DNA of 12,784 bases from Hyphomicrobiales bacterium. GTDB taxonomy: Bacteria; Pseudomonadota; Alphaproteobacteria; Rhizobiales; Aestuariivirgaceae. Shown piece by piece: positions 7,004-12,784 of this stretch (the stretch's first letter is position 1; every line of letters begins with the position of its first letter). The position numbers and the translations under genes were made by a program. Under the pieces are notes generated by a model that ran no database searches, was not told where the DNA came from, and was given only the letters and a program-made list of their open reading frames with translations. The DNA lies in NCBI GenBank assembly GCA_014380505.1, contig JACMJT010000074.1, forward strand, positions 1-12,784, in the 5' to 3' direction.

Positions 7004-8233
7004 ATGAAACGTTCTCTCCTCTTGTCCGGATTATTCTTTCTGCTCGCCGCCTCAATCGCCCATGGCGATGAGAAGAGCTGGACCACGGTGCAGCGCGGCC
7101 TCTATCTCACCCGCGCCGGCGATTGCGTGGCTTGCCACACGGTGGACCCCGAAAAACCCTACGCGGGCAATTTTTCACTCGAAACGCCATTCGGCGATAT
7201 CTATACGGCCAATTTGACGCCCGATCGCCAGACCGGCATCGGCACATGGACGCCGGACGATTTCTTCCGCGCCATGACCACGGGCCGGGAAAAGGATGGT
7301 TCGCGGCTCTATCCGGCCTTCCCCTACACTCATTTCACCATCATCACCCGCGAAGACTCGGATGCGATCTTTGCCTATCTGCAAACGCTCGAGCCGGTAA
7401 ACGAGCGCGTGCGCGAGCCAGACTTCATGTGGCCGCTCAATTGGCGATTCGTGACGTGGGGCTGGAACCTCATCAATTTCGAGCCGCAGGCTTTCACACC
7501 CGAGTCCAATAAACCGGATGAATGGAATCGCGGAAAATATCTGGTAGAGGGGCTGGCGCATTGCGCCATGTGCCATTCGCCGAAAAACATGCTGGGCGCG
7601 GAAAAAGACGGCGAAGATAGTTTCACCGGCGGCGATGTCGAGGGCTGGTGGGCCCCATCGCTGACGGGAGACAAACGCGATGGACTCGGGACTTGGACAA
7701 AACAGCAGCTCGTCGATTTTCTGAAGTACGGCCGCAACGAAAAATCCGCCGCCTTTGGTCCCATGGCGGACGTTATAAAGCACTCGACCCGGCACCTTCG
7801 CGACGAGGATTTGGCGGCGATAGCGGCTTACATCAAGGATTTACCGGCCCGCGCGCAAAGCGAAGAAAACGCGAACGGCGAGCCGGTGGAGAGTTCGGCT
7901 CAACGGGTGGGCGCCGAAATCTACGCTGCGCAATGCTCCGCCTGTCATGCGCCCGGCGGCGAAGGAGTGCCGACAATGTTCGCGCCGCTGAAAGGCTCGG
8001 CCCTTGCCCAATCGGCAAATCCGCTGACCATCATCCGGCTCATTCTGGAAGGGGGGCAGACGGCAGTCTCTGACAAATATCCGACGCCTCATGCCATGCC
8101 GTCCTTTGCCTGGAAGCTGACGGATGATGAAATCGCCGCGGTCGCGACCTATGTGCGAAATTCCTTCGGCAACCGGGCACCGGCCGTGAGTGCCGGGGAG
8201 GTTGCGGAGATTCGGTCTGCGCTCGATAATTGA
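7004..8233 (+). CDS. Triheme cytochrome c subunit of the FAD dehydrogenase
   Basis: A 409-residue periplasmic cytochrome that takes electrons from the flavoprotein and passes them to quinone or terminal oxidase. A Sec signal peptide is seen (MKRSLLLSGLFFLLAASIAHG, cleavage near residue 20). Three heme c sites follow: CVACH (41-45), CAMCH (187-191) and CSACH (311-315), the usual three-domain plan of gluconate, alcohol and fructose dehydrogenase cytochrome subunits. Likely axial methionines are Met254 for heme 2 and Met365 (HAMPSF) for heme 3. For heme 1 the expected position reads YPAFPY with no Met. No hydrophobic C-terminal anchor is visible, so membrane attachment is unclear. GAGGAGGG (6994-7001), overlapping the stop of the flavoprotein gene, is the ribosome binding site. 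Last gene of the three-gene operon. Confidence 0.94.
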   Translation: MKRSLLLSGLFFLLAASIAHGDEKSWTTVQRGLYLTRAGDCVACHTVDPEKPYAGNFSLETPFGDIYTANLTPDRQTGIGTWTPDDFFRAMTTGREKDGSRLYPAFPYTHFTIITREDSDAIFAYLQTLEPVNERVREPDFMWPLNWRFVTWGWNLINFEPQAFTPESNKPDEWNRGKYLVEGLAHCAMCHSPKNMLGAEKDGEDSFTGGDVEGWWAPSLTGDKRDGLGTWTKQQLVDFLKYGRNEKSAAFGPMADVIKHSTRHLRDEDLAAIAAYIKDLPARAQSEENANGEPVESSAQRVGAEIYAAQCSACHAPGGEGVPTMFAPLKGSALAQSANPLTIIRLILEGGQTAVSDKYPTPHAMPSFAWKLTDDEIAAVATYVRNSFGNRAPAVSAGEVAEIRSALDN

Positions 8234-8266
8234 GCAAAGACCGTTCCAATATCGTAGTACCCACCC

Positions 8267-9115
8267 ATGAACTATCGCCACGCCTACCATGCGGGAAACC
8301 ACGCCGATGTGTTGAAGCATGTGATTCTGGCGCGGGTGCTTGCGCATCTGAAGAAAAAAGAAAAACCATTCCACGTAATCGATGCCCATGCCGGTACCGG
8401 TGTGTATGCGCTTGACGGCGTTGAAGCCGGCAAGACGGGGGAGTGGCAGGGCGGCATCGGGAAAATGGCGGATCCATTTGCCGACGACGTCGAAACCCTG
8501 CTCATGCCCTATCGCGAGGGGATCACCGCTCTCAATCCGGGAGGCAGGCTCATCCGCTATCCCGGCTCGCCGTGGATCGCCGCACGGCTCATGGGCGATG
8601 GCGGCCGCATGGTGGCCAATGAACTTCACCCCGTGGACAAGGACCTTCTGGTGGAGTGTTTCCGTCATGACGCGCGGGTGCGGGTCACGGGTGTTGACGC
8701 CGAGATGTGCATCAAGGCCAATCTGCCGCCGCCGGAGCGCCGTGGCCTGGTGCTCATCGATCCACCCTATGAGCAACAGGACGAAGCGGACCGCGCGGTG
8801 CGCATGCTGGCTCAGGGATTGAAGCGTTTCGCCACGGGCTGCTTCATGCTGTGGTATCCGCTCAAGGCAGATGGGCTTGCCGATAGACTATGCGATGCGG
8901 CGCAAGCGCTTGCCGTGCCTGGAACTCTCCGGTGTGAATTGCGGGTGCGGGAATCTTTCAGGGAAGGCGGCCTTGCGGGCTCAGGGTTGGTGATCGTCAA
9001 TCCACCGTGGAAGCTTGACAATGATCTCGCCCTGGTGATGCCAGCGCTAGCTCAGAGGCTCGGGCTGGGAAATTGGGGGCAGGGAACTGTGTCCTGGCTC
9101 CTGCCCCCGAAGTAA
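8267..9115 (+). CDS. rlmJ: 23S rRNA (adenine(2030)-N6)-methyltransferase
   Basis: RlmJ methylates A2030 of 23S rRNA with S-adenosylmethionine. The 282-residue length matches the family (about 280). The signature N-terminus MNYRHAYHAGNHADVLKH is present, as is the SAM-binding region VIDAHAGTGVY (37-47) and the catalytic DPPYE (165-169), the family form of the N6-adenine methyltransferase motif. It lies 33 bp after the cytochrome gene on the same strand and could be read through from that operon, but its function is unrelated. No clear ribosome binding site precedes the ATG; the start is fixed by homology to the conserved N-terminus. The 3' end meets the convergent TPR gene with a single base between the stop codons. 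Confidence 0.97.
   Translation: MNYRHAYHAGNHADVLKHVILARVLAHLKKKEKPFHVIDAHAGTGVYALDGVEAGKTGEWQGGIGKMADPFADDVETLLMPYREGITALNPGGRLIRYPGSPWIAARLMGDGGRMVANELHPVDKDLLVECFRHDARVRVTGVDAEMCIKANLPPPERRGLVLIDPPYEQQDEADRAVRMLAQGLKRFATGCFMLWYPLKADGLADRLCDAAQALAVPGTLRCELRVRESFREGGLAGSGLVIVNPPWKLDNDLALVMPALAQRLGLGNWGQGTVSWLLPPK
9075..9108. terminator. Hairpin-forming repeat at the rlmJ / TPR-gene junction
   Basis: GGGGGCAGG (9075-9083) and CCTGCCCCC (9100-9108) are perfect 9-base complementary arms around a 16-base loop, inside the last codons of rlmJ. Because the two convergent genes are separated by one base, no room exists for a separate terminator. A stem this GC-rich could stop or slow transcription from the minus-strand gene, for which it lies directly downstream. 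No T-run follows on either strand, so it is only a candidate. Confidence 0.35.
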
Positions 9116-9116
9116 C

Positions 9117-9656
9117 TCAGTTCGCCGCTGCGATGGCGGCCGATAGATCTTCGTATTCCTCGCAGGTGGTGCCGCAACGTTTTTCAATCTCGGCAAGCTC
9201 CGCCTTGGCGAGATCGATCCGGCCTGAGGCCACGTAGCCTTCGCCCAGATATTCGCGGGCAAGCACAAAGTCCGGATTGATGACAAGCGCCTTGCGATAA
9301 TAGCTGATGCCGATTTCGAGGCGGCCCGACTTGCGGTGGCTATAGCCAACATAATTGAGAACGCGGGGATCGTTTTGGTTCTGGATGACGGCCAGAACCT
9401 CCAGAGCCCAGTCGTAGTGGCCCTCTTTCGCCAGGGCGCGGCCCTGCTGGTAAAGCTCTTCGTCGGGCAGGACGCCCGAGTTCGCCTTGACGCAGATTTT
9501 TTTCTTCGTCCCGTTCTCGACAACTTCCTTCACCACCTCACCCTTTTTGCATTTAAGTCCGGCGGGCGATGTGCCGGTGCCGCCGCCGCCGGCGGCGAGC
9601 GCTGCTCCGGAAAGGGCAAGCATTGCGGCAAATGTTATAGTTATGAAATCACGCAT
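9117..9656 (-). CDS. Small exported TPR-repeat protein
   Basis: A 179-residue protein with an N-terminal Sec signal (about 21 residues, ending ALAA), then a Gly-rich linker, a short Lys-rich segment bounded by Cys36 and Cys55, and a C-terminal half of tetratricopeptide repeats. Helical repeats can be placed at about 64-97, 98-131 (NYVGYSHRKSGRLEIGISYYRKALVINP, cut here into YVGY and ALVINP marks) and 132-165. A Cys161-x3-Cys165 pair follows. TPRs bind other proteins, so a periplasmic scaffold or assembly role is likely; nothing more specific can be said. A CAGGAGAC ribosome binding site supports the start. It shares a 152-bp divergent gap with the first small Cys/Gly-rich gene and converges on rlmJ. 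Confidence 0.82.
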   Translation of the reverse strand: MRDFITITFAAMLALSGAALAAGGGGTGTSPAGLKCKKGEVVKEVVENGTKKKICVKANSGVLPDEELYQQGRALAKEGHYDWALEVLAVIQNQNDPRVLNYVGYSHRKSGRLEIGISYYRKALVINPDFVLAREYLGEGYVASGRIDLAKAELAEIEKRCGTTCEEYEDLSAAIAAAN

Positions 9657-9708
9657 TTCGGTCTCCTGAACTCAAAGCCCCTGAGGGCGGGCGTACCACA
9701 AAGGCCGG

Positions 9709-9794
9709 ATGAACGGCAAATAACATTCGCGTTCAAGCTGGGCTCAGGCAACTCCTGCCATACCTGCGCCATCGATCGGACATGATCGCAACCA
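9709..9794 (+). repeat. Upstream cassette region, copy 1
   Basis: This stretch aligns without gaps to 10215-10300, always 506 bases further on. By hand about 62 of 86 positions agree. The best block is 9756-9794, with 33 of 39 identical (TGCCATA, CGCCA, ACATGATC and CAACCA are exact), and CGTTCAA (9730-9736) and GCTCA (9742-9746) are exact further up. It lies just before the ribosome binding site of the first small secreted protein, so it probably holds that gene's promoter and leader. I could not pick out a clean sigma70 pair. Confidence 0.8.
9773..9788 (+). promoter_or_regulatory. GATC-containing inverted repeat, copy 1
   Basis: CGATC, six bases, GATCG. The copy before the second paralog reads TGATC, six bases, GATCA, so the outer pair changed on both sides and symmetry is kept. 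It could be a protein-binding site or a small hairpin in the leader, ten bases before the ribosome binding site. Only one pair shows the compensating change. Confidence 0.4.
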
Positions 9795-9808
9795 AACAGG
9801 AGAGAAAC

Positions 9809-10090
9809 ATGACCAGGACCTTACGCACCAGCTTCATCACCATCGCGTCTGCCACAACTTTGGCAAGCATCGCCTTGTTTAGCCAGAGCGCTTCAGCCGC
9901 CACATCTAACACGCTATGTTCCGCCGCTTCACAGTCGGATAAATGCTGTGCCCGCTTGGGAAACAACGACAGCACAGGTTGCCGCGAAGCGCGTATCCGG
10001 ATGAGGCAAGTCCGCCTTGCCGAGCAGCTGAAAGAGGGCGATGGCCGCGGCGGCGACAGTGGCCGCGGCGGCAGAGGCGGCGTGAAGTAA
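9809..10090 (+). CDS. Small exported Cys/Gly-rich protein, paralog 1
   Basis: A 93-residue protein of unknown family. A clear Sec signal peptide (MTRTLRTSF, then a hydrophobic stretch, FSQSASA, cleavage near residue 30) leaves a mature chain of about 63 residues. It has four cysteines (37, 46, 47, 58), a module C47-x6-D-x-T-x-C58-x2-A shared with the second paralog, an Arg-rich helix-like middle (ARIRMRQVRLAEQL) and a tail of Gly/Arg repeats (GDGRGGDSGRGGRGG). The ATG at 9809 is preferred to an in-frame ATG at 9782, because AGGAGAGA (9798-9805) sits directly before it and the signal peptide then starts normally. The four cysteines may form two disulfides. An intrinsic terminator follows 30 bases after the stop. 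Function unknown: structural, metal- or surface-binding and peptide-toxin roles are all guesses. Confidence 0.82.
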   Translation: MTRTLRTSFITIASATTLASIALFSQSASAATSNTLCSAASQSDKCCARLGNNDSTGCREARIRMRQVRLAEQLKEGDGRGGDSGRGGRGGVK

Positions 10091-10099
10091 GCCTTCAAA

Positions 10100-10117
10100 A
10101 TTTGAAAATGACGGCGA
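10100..10117 (+). repeat. 18-base element after the stop codon, copy 1
   Basis: ATTTGAAAATGACGGCGA, identical to 10531-10548 after the second paralog; the seven bases before it match at five positions. Each copy sits between a stop codon and a GC-rich hairpin. The exact match of a non-coding element next to strongly diverged coding sequence points to a function in the RNA 3' end or to recent duplication or gene conversion of the flank. Confidence 0.75.
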
Positions 10118-10120
10118 CCG

Positions 10121-10150
10121 CCCGCCGGGACCAGTCCCGGCGGGTTTTCC
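10121..10150 (+). terminator. Intrinsic terminator of paralog 1
   Basis: CCCGCCGGGA (10121-10130), loop CCAG, TCCCGGCGGG (10135-10144), then TTTT. The perfect 10-bp GC-rich stem, tetraloop and T-run make a classical rho-independent terminator. Confidence 0.9.
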
Positions 10151-10199
10151 TATGCAATTTCGGGAACGTTGCCGAGCGCCGCATGGTCAGACTCTTATC

Positions 10200-10231
10200 A
10201 ACCGCAGCTAAACTATGAACCGCAACTAAAC
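10200..10231 (+). repeat. Imperfect 14-base direct repeat upstream of paralog 2
   Basis: AACCGCAGCTAAAC (10200-10213) and AACCGCAACTAAAC (10218-10231), 13 of 14 identical, with start points 18 bases apart. The second copy aligns with AACGGCAAATAAC at 9712-9724 before paralog 1; no first copy is clear there. Possible tandem regulator binding sites, or leftover of slippage. The remaining bases between the terminator and this repeat (10151-10199) show nothing I can name. Confidence 0.5.
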
Positions 10232-10300
10232 GCTCCGTTCAAACCTTGCTCATATAGTTCGTGCCATAACTACGCCACTGATCGAACATGATCACAACCA
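10215..10300 (+). repeat. Upstream cassette region, copy 2
   Basis: Second copy of the region at 9709-9794, ungapped, 506 bases further on. The strongest block is 10262-10300. After it, this copy has a nine-base longer leader in which CAACCA is repeated (10295-10300 and 10305-10310) before the shared AGGAGAGA ribosome binding site (10313-10320). Confidence 0.8.
10279..10294 (+). promoter_or_regulatory. GATC-containing inverted repeat, copy 2
   Basis: TGATC, six bases (GAACAT), GATCA. It matches the copy at 9773-9788 with a two-sided change that keeps the symmetry. Operator or leader hairpin; undecided. Confidence 0.4.
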
Positions 10301-10323
10301 CGTGCAACCATTAGGAGAGAGAG

Positions 10324-10521
10324 ATGATCAGAATTTCACGTAACGGCTTTGCCGCACTTGCCTTCACTGCCATGGGCCTTGCCATGTTCAGCCAAGGCGC
10401 CCTTGCCACCTCGACCAAGAGCGGCAGTTGTTCCGCCCAATACGGCGGCGATGAAACCGCCTGCCAGAAGGCAGAAGATGGCGGTGGCGGCAAAGGCGGC
10501 CGGGGCAGCGGGCGCAAATAA
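10324..10521 (+). CDS. Small exported Cys/Gly-rich protein, paralog 2
   Basis: A 65-residue protein, the shorter partner of the gene at 9809. The Sec signal peptide (MIRISRNGF, hydrophobic core, MFSQGALA, cleavage near residue 28) parallels the FSQSASA end of paralog 1. The mature part of about 37 residues has two cysteines in the shared module C36-x6-D-x-T-x-C47-x2-A, followed by a Gly/Lys/Arg tail (GGGGKGGRGSGRK). Against paralog 1 it lacks the extra pair of cysteines and the Arg-rich middle. The AGGAGAGA ribosome binding site at 10313-10320 fixes the start. One disulfide is likely after export. The same shared leader before it and the same 3' element after it say the two genes arose by tandem duplication of a whole cassette. 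Function unknown. Confidence 0.82.
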   Translation: MIRISRNGFAALAFTAMGLAMFSQGALATSTKSGSCSAQYGGDETACQKAEDGGGGKGGRGSGRK

Positions 10522-10530
10522 TTATCCAAG

Positions 10531-10548
10531 ATTTGAAAATGACGGCGA
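10531..10548 (+). repeat. 18-base element after the stop codon, copy 2
   Basis: Identical to 10100-10117 and in the same position, between the stop codon of paralog 2 and a GC-rich hairpin. Confidence 0.75.
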
Positions 10549-10551
10549 GCG

Positions 10552-10576
10552 CCGCCGGGAATGGGATTCCCGGCGG
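10552..10576. terminator. Hairpin between paralog 2 and the convergent monooxygenase gene
   Basis: CCGCCGGGAAT (10552-10562), loop GGG, ATTCCCGGCGG (10566-10576): a perfect 11-bp stem one base before the end of the minus-strand monooxygenase gene. Part of the stem resembles the terminator of paralog 1. The plus-strand tail is ATTATGGTTT, not a clean T-run; on the minus strand the next T-run is about 15 bases away. Likely a shared terminator for both convergent genes, of uncertain strength. Confidence 0.6.
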
Positions 10577-10577
10577 A

Positions 10578-11750
10578 TTATGGTTTCCAATCGTAGATCC
10601 AACGGTTGCGGTCGAGAATCCAGTCCGGCCCGAGACATCGTAAAAAAGCGTTGCGCGTCTGGGCCGTGAGACCGCGGGCGTGATAGATACGCCCGAGACG
10701 GCGCGCCTCGCGCTGGATACGGGCGGTCCGGGGCTGGCGTAATTGGGCGTAGATCTTAAGCGCGGTTGCGATACCGGAATTTATCGAGACGCATTTCGCC
10801 AATACACAAGCATCCTCCAGCGCCATGGCGGCACCTTGGGCAAGATAGGGCAGGCTGGGGTGGGCAGCATCGCCGATCAGGGCAAGGTGGCCATCGGTCC
10901 ATGACTGTGCCGGTTGGCGATCCGACGCGGCAAATTTCATCCAGGCATGTACAGAGGCAAGCAATCCGGCCAACGGATCGGCGGCGTGGGGAAAACCATT
11001 CACAACTTCCGCCTTTCCGGCAGGTTGGCCCCAGCCATCCTCTTCCGGGCCTGGGCTGTCGAGCGCTGCAACAATATTGAACTGCCTCCAGTTGCTCACC
11101 GGGTAATGCACAACGTGTCCACCGGGATAGAGCCACAGGGTCACGCAGTCGGCGGCGATGGCGAGCGGAATTTTGTCGAATGGCAGGAGCGCCCGGTAGA
11201 CGGCATGGCCACGATAGGAGGGCTCGCCATCAGCCACAGTGGTCTCGCGGATACGGGAGCGGATTCCATCGGCGGCGATGACGGCAACACCTTCGGCGGC
11301 AGTGCCATCCATAAAATTTAGGCGGGCGCCGTTGCTGGAATTTTCCGCATTTTCAACCGCCTTGCCAGTGTGGAGTGTAATGCCGGATGTAGCTTGTGCC
11401 GTTTGCAGAAGTCCGTGCAAGAGATCGGCGCGGTGGGCCGTGAGGTAGGGCGCGCCAAATCGCGCCTCAAAAAGTTTCCCCAGCTTGATCCGTTGCACAA
11501 TTGCGCCCGAGCGCCCGTCGCGGACGTGGATTTCGGAAGGAATGACGCACTGGGGTTCGACCGCGTCCCAGGCGCCCAACAGGCGCAAGCAGTGGACGGC
11601 ATTGGGGCTAATTTGCAGACCGGCGCCCGCTTCTTCGAAGGACGTGGCGCGCTCGAACACGTCCGCGCTCCGGCCTTGGCCAGCAAGCGCCAAGCTCGCA
11701 GCGAGCCCAGCGATGCCACCACCGGCGATGAGAAACGGTAGATCATTCAT
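10578..11750 (-). CDS. FAD-dependent monooxygenase (aromatic-ring hydroxylase type)
   Basis: A 390-residue class A flavoprotein monooxygenase, of the group that holds salicylate hydroxylase, 6-hydroxynicotinate 3-monooxygenase and UbiH-like enzymes. These use NAD(P)H and O2 to hydroxylate an aromatic or activated substrate. The FAD Rossmann motif GGGIAG is at 10-15 with the acidic VFERA strand end near 31-35, the DG motif (ADGIRSRIR) at 160-168, and the GD motif LIGDAAHPSLPYLAQG at 291-306, which contacts FAD ribose and pyrophosphate. Length is normal. An in-frame ATG at 11765 would add five residues; 11750 is preferred because it gives the usual short lead before the FAD motif, but no strong ribosome binding site decides. 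It is divergent from the aminotransferase across a 99-bp gap in which I see no clear promoter. Substrate unknown; the two genes need not be related. Confidence 0.9.
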   Translation of the reverse strand: MNDLPFLIAGGGIAGLAASLALAGQGRSADVFERATSFEEAGAGLQISPNAVHCLRLLGAWDAVEPQCVIPSEIHVRDGRSGAIVQRIKLGKLFEARFGAPYLTAHRADLLHGLLQTAQATSGITLHTGKAVENAENSSNGARLNFMDGTAAEGVAVIAADGIRSRIRETTVADGEPSYRGHAVYRALLPFDKIPLAIAADCVTLWLYPGGHVVHYPVSNWRQFNIVAALDSPGPEEDGWGQPAGKAEVVNGFPHAADPLAGLLASVHAWMKFAASDRQPAQSWTDGHLALIGDAAHPSLPYLAQGAAMALEDACVLAKCVSINSGIATALKIYAQLRQPRTARIQREARRLGRIYHARGLTAQTRNAFLRCLGPDWILDRNRWIYDWKP

Positions 11751-11759
11751 GGCCCATGA

Positions 11760-12784
<1,025 letters not shown>

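Noticed and set aside
5367..7055. 562-codon minus-strand open frame opposite the GMC dehydrogenase
   Set aside because: It is antisense to a gene with FAD and His/Asn motifs; the translated product has no recognisable family and low complexity.
7841..8776. 311-codon minus-strand frame across the cytochrome end and rlmJ
   Set aside because: It spans two well-identified plus-strand genes and shows no domain.
10163..10190. GGAAC after the paralog 1 terminator as an EcfG promoter for paralog 2
   Set aside because: No CGTT-like element at the required spacing, and it lies outside the conserved upstream cassette.

Overview
The window looks like chromosomal DNA of a GC-rich alphaproteobacterium, probably Rhizobiales-like. 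This rests on gene content and protein style, not on a marker gene: a UvrB with an N-terminal extension, an AatA-type aminotransferase, an RlmJ and a promoter matching the alphaproteobacterial EcfG consensus. I see no tRNA, rRNA, insertion sequence, phage gene or CRISPR array.

Layout. Positions 1-4121 are on the minus strand: uvrB (its 3' part lies outside the window), a Tat-exported PF10091/GH144-like glycoside hydrolase, a two-CBS-domain protein and an OsmC-family protein. The last three are spaced like an operon read OsmC, CBS, hydrolase. Positions 4193-9115 are on the plus strand: a 59-residue very hydrophilic protein, then a compact three-gene operon for a periplasmic FAD-dependent dehydrogenase (Tat small subunit, GMC flavoprotein, triheme cytochrome c), then rlmJ. 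A GGAAC-N16-CGTT sequence, the EcfG general-stress sigma consensus, lies just before the dehydrogenase operon. A weaker version lies before the small hydrophilic gene. Positions 9117-9656 (minus) encode a small exported TPR protein that converges on rlmJ.

Positions 9709-10576 are the least ordinary part. Two small exported Cys- and Gly-rich proteins stand in tandem on the plus strand, each in the same cassette: a related upstream region (copies 506 bp apart), a signal peptide, a short C-x6-D-x-T-x-C-x2-A module, a basic Gly-rich tail, an identical 18-base element after the stop, and a hairpin. The non-coding flanks are better conserved than the coding parts. I do not recognise the family.

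The window ends with a divergent pair: an FAD-dependent aromatic-ring-hydroxylase-type monooxygenase (minus) and an aspartate/aromatic aminotransferase (plus, cut by the window end).

How the genes work together. The dehydrogenase genes form one machine: the Tat signal of the small subunit probably carries the signal-less flavoprotein across the membrane, and electrons pass to the cytochrome and then to the respiratory chain. OsmC, the small hydrophilic protein and the EcfG-like promoters suggest a stress-response flavour for 3.6-8.2 kb. That is inference.
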